The translations under genes and the position numbers were made by a program. The notes below the pieces were generated by a model. It was not told where the DNA came from. It searched no databases and saw only the letters and a program-made list of their open reading frames with translations. 64,000 nucleotides of DNA from NCBI GenBank assembly GCA_028023455.1, contig JAQFVV010006470.1, positions 1-64,000 on the forward strand, in the 5' to 3' direction. The DNA is from Epiperipatus broadwayi. Its lineage: Eukaryota; Onychophora; Udeonychophora; Euonychophora; Peripatidae. Shown here one piece after another: positions 32,015-43,192 of this stretch (positions are counted from its first letter, which is position 1; each line of letters begins with the position of its first letter).

Positions 32015-33660
32015 TAAACTAATATTGTTATCTACATTGTAATTAGATTTGATACTTTTAATAATAAATAACTCGTAATTTATTTCCTTATAAATAAGCA
32101 TACTTTAATAATTTGCAATATTATCAAGGACTTATGTGATTAAGGCAGCTTACAGTCAGTTGAGATCTCATTTAACAAATGTGTGTTTAATTGATTGCTA
32201 TGTTGTTCTGAACTGGATTAATTTCTTATTTCAATCTCAAACTGTACACATTGGGTTCACGTGATGTATGATAATGACTCTCACAAAAGAAATGCAACTT
32301 TTAATTCTCAAGTCAATTTTCAAAACAACAACTAAAATCATATTATTAACAAGATATTGTAATAAACATTTTAATTAACAGGTAATGTAAAATAACAATA
32401 GTAATACATTTATATACAAATATAATATAAAAACACTGTAACCATCGAAAAGCTTCCATTCCCTTTTTATCTTTTAGATATTTACAAAAAAAAAATAATA
32501 AAACTAAACAAAACGAAATACACCTGGGTCTCTTTTTAGATGAATTTATTTAACGCGATTTTGAAGTTACGTGATTCACGGTTCTCCAGAAGTCGAACTT
32601 CGATAATGCACTAATAGCACATTATTGGAATTTGACTTTCATCTCAGTAATTTCAATATTTTCAGTGCTTTATAATAGTAAGATTTTATGCAATAATGAA
32701 ATTAAAATCATGATTTCCACATTTTATGTATACACACATTAAATTTTACAAGATTGTAAAGTAAATTTGTTCAAACTTTGTGCGTGTTAATTTTGCATTT
32801 AAAATCACATTCTGTTTTTGCTTTTTTAAAAAGAACGTAATCAATTATTAATCATTTAGTGTCCACAAGTTTATTTTTAAAAGGTGAGGAATAGCAGTGG
32901 GCACAATTAAAATTGAAAATTAAAAAAATAAAGACAAAAATAAGAATTTAATTTTTAGTTGTTAGATTAATTACTAATTACGTTGTCACCAGAAAACCAT
33001 TAACACAACATGAGAGTAACATTGGTGCTAGTTGTATTTCCTCTTGTGAAGAATCAGATTTTTTACCAGTTTGCAAACAAACCTGTTTATGGGCAAATAA
33101 TGATAATAATTAAAACGTGTATAAAAATGTAAATTACTGTAAATTATGCATAAAAATATATTGTTTTGAATAAAATTAAATATTATAGTTAAAAAAAGTT
33201 TGTCTTGTATCATTTTTTTTCAAATTTGGTGCTAGCTTTTACGCATTTTTGAAAATCACAGTCCACATCTCCCTTTTTCAAGGTAAGTACATCTATTTTT
33301 CGATTCATTTGCACATGTTTTCTGAGGAACCTATCTACCGTGTAAAATGAGACCCAGATGTACTACCTTTTCATGTAGTATGGTGCTGCTTTATATATTT
33401 TCTTTTATATATCACAAATCAGGTGGTCTCCATTATCTAATCAGTTTTTTAATTCTTTTGCAATAATCAACCCATTATAACTTAGGCTTTAATTTATAAA
33501 AAGAAAATGGAAAACATTAATTATTATATTCTTGCTTCTCTACAATAATTGTATTATAATGAAGTGAAATGTCACCTTTTGTGTCTTCTTAGATACCATG
33601 ATATTCATCCTTTGTTCTTTATTTATTTATTTGTTTCTAAGAAAATATTACTATAATTAT
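32015..33660. repeat. Dispersed repeat, copy 1, split by DNA transposon B
   Basis: 32015-32518 and 33363-33660 align in order with 53600-54430: shared blocks AATATTGTTATCTA, TATGTGAT-AAGGCAGCTTACA, TCACAAAAGAAATGCAAC, ATATTTACA...AAAACTAAACAAAA, then ATATATTCTTG-TTCTCTA and CCATGATA-T. The TA-flanked transposon sits between the two parts. Family unknown. Confidence 0.65.
32521..33360 (+). mobile_element. TA-flanked DNA transposon, copy B (840 bp)
   Basis: Left end CACCTGGGTCTC, right end GAGACCCAGATG, with TA on both sides (32519-32520, 33361-33362). It shares with copy A the peptide remnant LITNYVVTRKPLTQH (near 32965), the TTTGTCTTGTATC block, and GAGGAACCTATCTA...GTAAAATGAGACC at the right end. 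Non-autonomous and decayed. Confidence 0.78.
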
Positions 33661-35775
33661 TATAAAATCGTTACTTGGTTCTTCAATATCAAACTCCATC
33701 TTTCTTTGGTTTTATTCTCATCCTATATACTGAAATACAACAAATAAAAAATATGCTATGCACTATTAACTATTAACTCTGAACCCTTATATCTTCCTGC
33801 AATAATTTTCATCAACCATTTATGGGATTCAGCTCAATGTTAAAGGAGCACCCTTTGATGTATCTTGAATACAATATTGACCTTTGATTTATCTGATAAC
33901 TTTCATTATTACCAACATATTTCTAACTTATATTTATCTACTATCTTCCTTATAACTATTTGCTTATACAAATTACAAAATAAAATTACTTAGAATACCA
34001 ATATATCTATATTAAATTGTTCATCGTAAAACGTAAGATCACATTTAAAATATCATCGTTTATCTATTTAATAATGTACCTTTAAACACCCTCTTCCTCT
34101 TGTTATATCATCCATATTCTTAATTACTTTTATGATATATTTCATTAAATCATTAATCATCTATTACTTTTAATTATATATCAATATTTGATAAAACATA
34201 ACTTTTAAAATAAACAATGACATAGATAGCCAACTTAAATCAATTATTAATTCCACTATCTATCGATCTACCCCCTCCCATTGTAATAACAATTGCATTT
34301 ACAGTATGAAATTAATACATATACCAATATGATGTTGCAAGTTTTCTTCCCCTTCTTTTCTTTATATATAAGTTCTTAAACAAACAAATAAAAACAAAAA
34401 AAAAAACTTTTTAACTTTTACTGACATTATAATTGTTCCACAGGATTCAAACCTGTTGTGCATCCATATATTCTTATCACTATCACTTCAAACATTTCCT
34501 TGGATTTCATATCCACATTACAATCATTTTTGCTCCATTTATTAGCATTCGATGATTATTATAGTTATAAAATTCACAATCAACTGGGGTCTTAACAATG
34601 TAGCAGTTTTTTTCCTTTAGTAATTAAAGTCTATCTGCAACTTGTCTTAATCGTTTGATTTCAATACTCCTTGCACTAGTAATAAATGATTTAGCATTCA
34701 AAATGTTCATTGATTTCTTTTGGTTACTCCTATTATTAAGAAGAAATCATTTCACATTTTCTTTTAACAGTAGAGTAAAATTACATTTCATAGTAGTTTT
34801 ATATTTTCTAAAGCACTAAAGTTTATTTCATCTGTTATTTACAATTTATTTTCAAGACATGTTTCTTCCTTATTAAATATTTTTGAGGATGGTTTTACTT
34901 TATTACACTTATCTTATATATTTTTATCCTTTTTGTTTTATTCCAGATGTCAAATAAATATTTTATTTTCAGCTAGTAGACAGCTTTTATTTGCTGTCAT
35001 ATAAATGTAATTATCATTTAACCTATATATAACACACATTATAAGTTTTTAAACTTAACATGAATGTAAAATTAAAATTAATACTGCACTGTTTTAATCA
35101 TTTATTCACTTAACATTTGATTAAAACATACTTTAAGATTTATCTTTGAATCTGATTTTTTTTTTAATATTTAATCTATGACTTATAAAATCCTTAATCT
35201 AGCATAGATAAATGGATGTTTCCTTAAGTGAATGCAGTTGGTTCCTTTTTCTGGATTATCATAGGTAAAATTTATAATAACTGGGATTTCATGACTGGAA
35301 TTAGATCGTCAGAATTTGAAACTAGGTCATAATAAAGAGTGATTTCCTCACTTCATAGTACTAAAAATTAAACCACTAAACATCACATAATACTTTTAAA
35401 ATCTGTTTTATATATATAGATTTTTTATACATACCTTTTTGGACTTGTTAAAATATTAAATATTTTTAAAGTTTTATATTTTACTTAGACAAATATTAAA
35501 ACAGCTTTCTATCTTTTTTTAAAATTTTTTTTTGAATCTCTTCTCCATACGTCTGTTGATTTTTTTTAAAAATAAAACTGTATGATAATTACAACATTAA
35601 GAAAATCCTTTGCTGACATTATTGTACTTAATGTCAGCCAACGATTTCCTTAATTTTGATTAGTTTACTTCCCAAACCAACTTGTGCAAATTTTAACTGA
35701 AAGACTTTTTTTGTTTCTATTTGAAAATACTTGAAATCAATAATAAGAATAAAAATATTTTATGAAAGGAATTAA
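33661..35775. other. AT-rich intronic stretch, no gene recognised
   Basis: About 2.1 kb with no coherent frame, element terminus or RNA signal. Confidence 0.45.
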
Positions 35776-36322
35776 TGTAGAGTTGTAATTATAATTTTGT
35801 TGAGCGCACAGTAAGTGTATGTAAATACTTATAAGACAGGTTTTAACCTGTATTCAATGCGCCTTGAAAATTTTTATGATAGTCAAACAATATTATTTTG
35901 CCAAATGATGGACCTCCTAAACCACAAAACATGATAGCAACCTCTGTAAAGATAAGAGTCGGCCTGTGCTCTCAACAAAATTGTAATTACAACTCTACAA
36001 CAGTTTATAGATTTTCCAGTATTATGATCCAAACATTAACTTACTGTAAATCACAAGATTTCACAAGGTTAATTGATAAAGAAAAATGTGGACTTAATCA
36101 GCGAAGAGAACAACAACTTCACACTTCCAAATCAGGATGCTTCAGATTGGCCTATATAAGTAGAAATTTAAGTTAAAGATAAGACGGCCACTCTTAACTT
36201 TATAAAAGTCGCTATGATGTGTCATGGTTTGGGAGGTCCCTCTATCGGCAAAATAATATTGTTTGATTATTATAAAAATTTTTAAAGCGTATTTGATACA
36301 GGTTAATGCCTGTCTTATAAGA
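35776..36322. repeat. Foldback element with nested inverted repeats
   Basis: Outer pair: 35829-35966 is inverted at about 36184-36322 (ATAAGACAGG...CCTGTCTTAT at the ends; CAAACAATATTATTTTGCC against GGCAAAATAATATTGTTTG inside). Second pair: GTAGAGTTGTAATTATAATT at 35777-35796 is inverted at about 35982-36001. A 92-codon frame inside (35898-36176) mostly translates the repeat arms and is not convincing as a gene. Confidence 0.75.
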
Positions 36323-38230
36323 ACTAAATTAATTTAAATCATTACTTTAAGTCCAAGTTTCAATTCTGATCATATTTTTATAAATGACATTATTACTTGC
36401 ATTTAGCTATAAAATTTGAGTTTACATATCTCTGTTTACAAAATATTGTAATAATTTCAAACAAAATTATTATTTCAAAGTAAATAATTGTTCTACTTTC
36501 ATTAATTACAATTTTAGATTTTTTAGCTCTTAAAGGAACAATGCATTAAAATAAATTAAAATCAAATCTATAAGTAATGAATGCTTATAATTGACCTCTA
36601 TTGAATTTAAAGGTTTATATGGTAGATTATAATATTATAAATAAGAATAATTATAAAATCTCTACAAATTCTCTTTTTAAACTTTATATATTAAATCATT
36701 TATTTTTGTAATACCCAAGTTTATAGCGTTACTACTACCTAAATTATACATTTAAAATTTTGGATGTATAAATATTTTATAGGCCGTGTTTACTCTCGGT
36801 AGGCGGATCAAAAGGTTACAATATATATATATATATATATATAACAGCTTTACTATATATATATGGCATTTATAACATCTGTGTAATTTGTAATCTTATC
36901 ACTGACGTATTTAAATTCTAATATTATGTAATAAATACTAACTTACAATAGCAAAAATTTACATATAATAATTTCATATTAATGAATCTGTTGAAATATA
37001 AATGAATAGTCTCTAGTATCAGCAAATGACAATATATTTTTAATGTTACAAGAGATACTTCTTTAAATTCTTCCTTTTTCATATATCAATGAAGTTAATG
37101 TCAGAACATTCCATGTAAGTATTTAGCACTAAAATTATTATTTATCACAGAATATAATAATTTATCATCATCACTGGCAGAATTAAAAATGAAAGCAATT
37201 TTATGATTGTCATATATATATAATCAATTTTTTTTTCTAAAATTTTTATAAATATTTAAAAATAAATTTCTGCTCGATAAAATGTTCATCCTATTTAACA
37301 AAGGCACTAGAGATACTCTTCCTGATATATGAAGGAGAAGGAAGTTAACGAGATATCACTTTTAATTTTAAAAATATATTGTTATTTGGGGTTCGTTTAT
37401 GATTAGTCAATTATATAATAATACCCACAATGCATTATTCTCAAAACAATATATATATATTGATATCTATGTTCTTTACTACTTTTTCTATGATTTCTTT
37501 TAAAACCAATATGTTGTCTTTTTATATACTGTTTCACTGAATTAAATGTGTAAACATAATTAAGTTAATAGAAAACTATACTTTTTGATTATATATTTAT
37601 TTTTATATAATCGACTTTCAAATTGAATCTTGTCAAGATATTATGTTAATCAGAAATGTCGTGTGCTTTAATATCATCTTAGCACGCAATCTGTTGCCCA
37701 ATCTCAACAGTAAAAGTGATATTTTTACTTTCAATTTTTTATTTAATGTTTATTTTCCTCTCTACTTTATTGACCCATGTATTAAATTCATAAAAAAATA
37801 ACAAGAAATGTATAAATTTTATATAAGGCTCAATAAAGTTGGAAAGTACAAAAAACATTTTTTAGAGTTGAAGTTACTCAATAGAGGGTGTGCTAAGATT
37901 ATATGTAATTCATGTGACATTATGAATTAGCTAATTTTGATAGAAAGTTTAATAGAGAAAAATAAATGTATGATTAAAATATATCGATGTCTATTAAATT
38001 GATTATGTTTATACATTGAATTCAATGAGAATATATATACTAAATTGTTATTTTATGTTGGATGGTCAAATCTCTTGAGTTGACCATCAAAACATAAAAT
38101 GACAATGTAGTATTAGGCACTCAATTACTTTTCAACACAGCTTGAATTTGTGAATAAAAAAGCTAAGAGTTATACATAACGTTAAGTAGATGCTCTATTA
38201 TTTACTTACTGCATTGGATTTTTGTTTCAG
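36323..38230. other. AT-rich 3' part of the intron
   Basis: Includes a (TA)n tract near 36821-36843 and ends in the TTTGTTTCAG acceptor. A local inverted repeat, TTATTTTATGTTGGATGGTC (38047-38066) against GACCATCAAAACATAAAATGACA (near 38082-38104), lies 130 bases before the exon. Confidence 0.5.
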
Positions 38231-38403
38231 ATAATCCTTTAATCTGTGATACAAAGCTGACATACTTTCTGAATTATATAAAATTAGTACCATTGGCAGC
38301 AATGGTGGTCAACGATCATATAACTAGATGCAAATATCCTAGAAAGTTAGAAGGTGTTGCTATCACAAATGTCGACATCAATCGTCTGCCAACTATAAAT
38401 TAG
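38231..38403 (+). CDS. LRR protein, terminal exon encoding the Cys-rich C-terminal cap
   Basis: After TTTGTTTCAG the phase-1 exon reads (G)AT NPLICDTKLTYFLNYIKLVP..., then TRCKYPRKLEGVAITN...INRLPTIN and a TAG at 38401-38403. NPLICD followed by a later RC-x-x-P-x-x-L-x-G is the usual LRR C-terminal flank (NPLxCD...C-x-x-P). Joined to 16623-17196 it gives 248 residues plus whatever a first exon adds. That is short for LRR receptors; no transmembrane segment or GPI-like tail follows the cap, so a secreted protein is likely. AATAAA-like signals lie about 40-50 bases after the stop. Confidence 0.8.
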
Positions 38404-38969
38404 CACCATGTATCTTGAAAATATTTTGACCTATACTAAAAAATAAAAAATAATATAACAACTGAAGTATTTTTTTTATATTATATAGAATATTTTATGC
38501 ATTGTTAAATATCATAGCAATATTATACACTTCTTTTACTGCATTAACATTATTCCAAAAAAAAACTTGACACAATTCTCGATTGCAACCATGAATAGAA
38601 TATACTTTTTCATAAAATGACTTAGTTTATTTGTATCTTATACAATTTTTGGTAAGATCTTTAGTTATTTTTAAATTAACTGGATAAGTGTCTACATGTA
38701 TTGACATAGAGAATATAATGTTGAACTTTTTTTTACGTTAAAACAAGAAAATTTTCCTCCGCGACCTTTAACAGATTTATCACAAATTATAATATTGTAA
38801 TAAGGAGTATGATATATTTTTAATATGATGAAGAAAACTTTTCTTTAAATATTTTTAGCATGTAACATTATCAAATATTATTATTACTACAGCGATAGTA
38901 CATTCGGTTATTTGTTCAACCTTTTAATCGATATTAAAAAGTTCATATAACATATATGTCTTTTGAGTA
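38404..38969. other. 3' flank of the LRR gene
   Basis: AT-rich. Possible poly(A) signal AATAAA near 38443. No other feature recognised. Confidence 0.4.
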
Positions 38970-38970
38970 A

Positions 38971-39047
<77 letters not shown>

Positions 39048-39054
39048 TAATAAT
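38970..39054. repeat. (AAT)n microsatellite
   Basis: About 27 trinucleotide units, nearly perfect. Confidence 0.95.
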
Positions 39055-39190
39055 ATATGAATTAATATCTAGCCTTTACCAAGTTTAATAATGCAAATTG
39101 AAAGTGATTTCAAACTGAAACAATAATGATACATAGAGTTAAAGTACATTATGGTCAGTGAAACACTCTACACATGGACACATAAATGCA

Positions 39191-39223
39191 CGCGCACACA
39201 CACACACACATATATATATATAA
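39191..39223. repeat. (CA)n/(TA)n compound microsatellite
   Basis: GCGCACACACACACACACAC followed by ATATATATATA. Confidence 0.9.
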
Positions 39224-39725
39224 CACTTTCATCAAATAGAGCATTATCGGGGGAGCCTGTTTTCTGCGAAGGAGCATTTGAATATCTATAATATCACTCT
39301 CAATGGCAATACAAATTATTTACTTAAAAATTAGCATGCTTTAATAGATCAAAAATTTAATTACTTTATGCCAAATCATTAAACATGATAACTATTAATC
39401 TAATATCAACTCTCCTTTTTAAAAAAGAGCCACATTTGTGTTTTTAATGAATTATAATGATCTACATTTAATGACAATTTTTGCATTAGCCTTGTAAAAA
39501 TTTTTCAGGACGTAATTATCTTTCAAAATTTACTTTTATGTTCTGGACAGATAATTTTTACAGCAGCTATGATGTAATATTCTATAAAAGCTTTATCTTA
39601 ACATGGTTTCAAATTTTGTAACTTGTTTGTACTTTTTATGAAAAATGTTAGATGCACATAAAGCTTGTTTTTTAGTTTTCTTTTTAAATATTTATTTTCC
39701 CCCAACAATTTTATTGTAATCAGAA
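39224..39725. other. Spacer without recognised features
   Basis: Nothing supported. Confidence 0.4.
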
Positions 39726-40278
39726 TGCTTAAATATCCTAGCACCTCACTGAGGAAGCCAGTAGCAGAAAACAGTCTGGAGTTGGAGATATTCTGCAAAG
39801 CTTGTTAAGAGCTTATTTAATACTGAACTCTTTATATAACATTTGTAAATGCAAGCTTGTTAAATTAGGTCATGTGACATTTGACTTGATTTCTTTGTAA
39901 TTTTATTTTTTGCTATTAAGGCTTTGGTGATTTTATATTGCTAAAGGTATTAATGTATTGTGTATCTGAACTTTGTTCAATCCCATATGGCTATTTAAGT
40001 TAGATAGCTGGACTGAAAGACATAGGAATGGCTGATAATTTCAGATTTTCTACTTAATAGTTATGCATTAGATAAAGGGCTGGACTTGTCCCGGTATTTT
40101 AAATCTAATACTTTAATATTCTAGCACTTCACTGAGAAATCCAGTAGCAGAGATTGGTCTGGGGTTGGGGATATTCTGCAAAGCTTGTTAAGAGCTTATT
40201 TAATAGTGAGCTCTTTATATAACCTTTGTAAGTACAAGCTTATTAAATTAGGTTATGTGACATCTGACTTGATTTCTT

Positions 40279-40322
<44 letters not shown>
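39726..40322. repeat. Direct repeat (two ~170-bp copies, 386 bp apart) ending in (TA)n
   Basis: 39726-39900 and 40112-40281 share AATAT-CTAGCAC-TCACTGAG, CAGTAGCAGA, GATATTCTGCAAAGCTTGTT, AAGAGCTTATTTAATA, and GACTTGATTTCTTTGTA. The second copy runs directly into a TA tract (40281-40322); the first continues as AATTTTATTTT. Confidence 0.85.
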
Positions 40323-40325
<3 letters not shown>

Positions 40326-40829
40326 CAAAGCGCAGATGGTATTGAAATTAAACTGAGAGAGTGCAAACCTCTCAAGTGCTTAGCCAATCAGATCACAAGT
40401 ACTGAGACAGAGAATTTAACAAGAAAAGAGTGGTTTAACTCTCTTCTTTACTTGTCTTTCTATATATCCAAGCCAGTTCAAAGTACTTAGATCTGAAAGT
40501 GTGAATCTTAAATATCTTCACATTCGACTCACTGAGTTTTAATTATAAACATACAGTGTGGTAGTGTGTATGTGTATGAGTAATTTTGAACCTAATAATG
40601 TGTAAATGTAAAATTCCACATGTAATATTTCTTGCAGTTGTAAATAAGTAATAGATTTTTATAATTTTTGACATAAATAATTTATAGTGCTGTAGAATAA
40701 AGGTTTACTTCGTGTTATAAAATATCTATTTGTGATCCAATGTGCACATAGCTTCAAACTTCTAGAATTTAGCCAATTGTAATTTTGTATATATCTACAG
40801 AGGAAATATTTTTAATAGCTGTATGTGTC

Positions 40830-40835
<6 letters not shown>
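40323..40835. other. Spacer without recognised features
   Basis: Expected LINE sequence beyond the PLE 3' end was looked for here on the minus strand and not found. Confidence 0.4.

Positions 40836-40903
<68 letters not shown>
40836..40903. repeat. (TA)n at the 3' border of a PLE
   Basis: About 34 TA units directly following the PLE 3' UTR (minus strand). Confidence 0.95.
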
Positions 40904-40905
<2 letters not shown>

Positions 40906-40961
40906 TCAAAACTTCCCCAAATCCAAAATTAAACAAGACCAGCATAAAAATAATATTAAAA

Positions 40962-41003
40962 CACAACCTAAGGTTTCACTGCTACAAGCAGACTTCTCAA
41001 GTG
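40962..41003 (-). ncRNA. Conserved hairpin-GAAA motif in PLE 3' UTR
   Basis: Minus strand: CACTTGAGAAG-TC-[TGCT TGT AGCA]-GTGAAACCTTAGGTTGTG. The stem is fully paired. Relative to 22864-22907 the stem differs by pairing-preserving changes. Confidence 0.5.
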
Positions 41004-41036
41004 TAAAGAACTACAAAAACTACACAATATATAATA

Positions 41037-41381
41037 TTAAAAACTACCCACAAATCCATTCACTTCCCATCCACCCTTAATATTAAAAGAACTCTTAAAT
41101 AAGTTAATTGCTTCAGAATAATAAATTTTCAATAATAATGACTCTTTAATTCTTCTTTTGATTTCATTTCTCTCAAAGAAGACAACCTTAGCTTCATCAA
41201 AATCAATAATGTGGCCTGTATCTTTTTTATGGACATACAAAGCAGAACTAAGATATCTATTTTTAACTCTACTTTTATGAACCTTTATTCTTTCATTTAA
41301 ACTCAAATTAGTCAGACCTATGTAAACCTTCTTACAAAATAAACAAGGGATAAAATACACCAGGAATAGTCTTTCTATCAA
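41037..41381 (-). pseudogene. PLE GIY-YIG endonuclease C-terminus (after a frameshift)
   Basis: 114 codons: CKKVYIGLTNLSLNERIKVH (GIY-YIG core), HKKDTGHIIDFDEAKVVFFE, and ESLLLKIYYSEAINLFKSSF, parallel to the first PLE (CGKFYVGQSKFSLKERVKVH, ETLMIKLLDSEAINLMKTSF). A frameshift separates it from the RT part at about 41382 (IPGV- then FIPCLFC). The catalytic core residues look kept, but the upstream break means no intact RT-EN protein. Confidence 0.85.
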
Positions 41382-41385
41382 AAAA

Positions 41386-42195
41386 TTATTTTGTATTATT
41401 TAATAAATTATTCGATGTAACACCTCTTTTCCAAGCAATTTTCTTATTTCCAAGCAATTTACTATTTCTACATACAATTTTATAAGAAGACAATTTAAAT
41501 GACAAAGAAATAAAATCATATTTTTCTTTAACCTTTACATCCTTACAAATATTACTATTAAATAAAATACTTTTAACAAATTTATCAGAGTATCCAACAC
41601 TCAAATAATCTTTATAAAATTGATATTTCTGAAACAAAGCTACCCCACTAGAATTATTTAATTTAATATCCCTATGACAATAATTCCTTAAAGCCGCTAC
41701 TTTATGAGATACAGACTGATAGCTATCAGGTTTAATTATAGATCTTAATTCTTTACTTTTAACTAAACGATTGCACAATAAACAATTAGTTTCTACCTTT
41801 CTAACCACCAAAATATCTAAAAATTTTAACTTACCAAAATATAACCCCCCTCCTTCTAACACAAATATTATAGAAGGATCAAAACAATTAAACTCATTTA
41901 CAAATTCCTTCAATTTATCATTCTCAACTACAAATAAACAATCATCAACATATCTGACAAATAATTTTACATATAAACAATTCTTTTTAATAATAATTTC
42001 CTCTTCCATATAACTAATATAAACTGAACATACTAAAGGAGAAATAATATAACCTATTATCCACCCTTCCTTAATCTTATAAAAATTACTTTTATAAGTA
42101 AAATACACAGAATCTTCTAATACATCCATACAAACATCTTCAATTACTTCATCACTATGATAACTTGTTGGGGCATAAACCTGAATTATCTGCAT
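41386..42195 (-). pseudogene. Chimeric frame: LINE endonuclease fragment fused to PLE reverse transcriptase
   Basis: 269 codons. The first ~22 residues (MQIIQVYAPTSYHSDEVI) are the conserved IQVYAPT block of LINE APE-type endonucleases. From EDSVYFTYKSNFYKIKEGWI onward it is PLE RT: GYIISPLVCSVYI (motif B), RYVDDCLFVV (motif C), KFLDILVV, then the linker to KKIAWKRG. The joint follows from insertion of a 5'-truncated PLE in the LINE frame, and the reading frame happens to stay open across it. Motif A and the RT fingers are missing, so RT activity is not expected. Confidence 0.85.
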
Positions 42196-42640
42196 TTGGT
42201 ATCTGCTTTTATGTTATATAACTAATCTTGCCACTCTGTCCAATACACTATCAATCTCCACAATGTTGTTTTCCACTTTTTATTTATAATGAATCCTACT
42301 CCACTTGTATTTCCAATATTTGTGCATTTATAATTGAGTACATGTCCACTTTTTTAATCAGTTGTCTTTTCACCTTCTCTTCTAAATCACAAAGTCCAAT
42401 AATGTCCCATTTAATATAAGACAGTTCTTCTAATTCTTGCAATCTTTATTCACTCGAAAATGATCTGCAGTTGTAAGTACCTAAATAAAAATTCATCATA
42501 AAATGACAGTATGGGTCTGCAATCAAGTGATTCATGGCACTCTCTGCCTTCTGCCATCAAACACTGCCTTGGTTGGTGACTTTACAGCCTCCTGGGAATA
42601 AGGGCCATGATTTATTTTTTTCTATCATAATTATATATAT
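42112..42640 (-). mobile_element. RTE-like LINE, 5' part with APE endonuclease (broken)
   Basis: On the minus strand: upstream GC-richer leader (near 42500-42600), then GTYNCRSFSSE, RLQELEELSYIKWDIIGL and MQIIQVYAPTSYHSDEV, in the order seen in APE endonucleases of RTE/jockey-like LINEs. Stops lie between the blocks. The rest of this LINE is displaced or lost at the PLE insertion. Confidence 0.78.
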
Positions 42641-43192
42641 CTATCGGAAATAATATTTATCATTTACACAAATATTCATTCTGCATTATCAGGCTATTGA
42701 GAAGAAAGACCATGGTGTTTCTTGATCTTAAACTCAGAGGTAAAAAGCCAATAAACTCAACCATGCCAGTTAATAGATGTTGGTGACCATCCCATCCATA
42801 TTCATATTCTATATGAATAATCACATAGTAATAACAGCTGCAATGACAAGAACTTATGGACATTAGGAATTTTCTCTGTGTAGTTCCTTTAAGACCTCCA
42901 AGAGGACTCAAAAAGTTAATAGCAAACTTCTTTCTGCATTCCATGTTCTATATGTGGGTGTATTTGTGGGTCCCAGATTGCTTTATGTAGTCATTGAAAC
43001 ATTTATTTGTAAATAAATTTTCTGTCTTTTTTTTTATATGTTGAGAAAATATTTTCAAATTTATGATTGATTTACATGAAAATGAATTAGGAAGAAATTG
43101 ATCACTCCCTTGTACATTTTATATTTTAAAATTATAAAACAAGTTATAATGTTGATTTTAAAATTTATTTCTTAAGAACTTTATTTTCTAAA
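42641..43192. other. Spacer, possible 5' extension of the LINE
   Basis: A 94-codon minus-strand frame (42660-42944) has no recognised motif. Nothing else is supported. Confidence 0.3.

Larger units (their letters stand above)
17197..38230 (+). other. 21-kb intron of the LRR gene
   Basis: Bounded by GTAAGAG at 17197 and TTTGTTTCAG ending at 38230. The flanking exons join in phase 1 to restore the codon for Asp in IDIH-D-NPLICD, the expected transition from the last LRR into the C-terminal cap. Most of its length is transposable elements in both orientations. I found no further coding exon, but a small one cannot be excluded. Confidence 0.7.
40904..42118 (-). mobile_element. Second PLE, 5'-truncated, inserted in a LINE
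   Basis: Minus-strand element: RT motifs B-C to GIY-YIG, stop, 3' UTR with the hairpin-GAAA motif, then (TA)n. The 5' end joins LINE endonuclease sequence at about 42113-42121, where both elements have a TTAGA(A/G) string. It is related to, but clearly diverged from, the copy at 20-22.8 kb. Confidence 0.85.

Noticed and set aside
35898-36176. 92-codon frame
   Set aside because: Mostly translates arms of a foldback element; no motif.
38970-39054. Repeated array as a CRISPR-like locus
   Set aside because: Simple AAT microsatellite without spacers; the window is eukaryotic.
40785-41080. Short frames rich in Tyr-Ile repeats (also at 16437, 22684, 31643, 52423, 54728, 55064)
   Set aside because: They are translations of (TA)n microsatellites, which are open in several frames.
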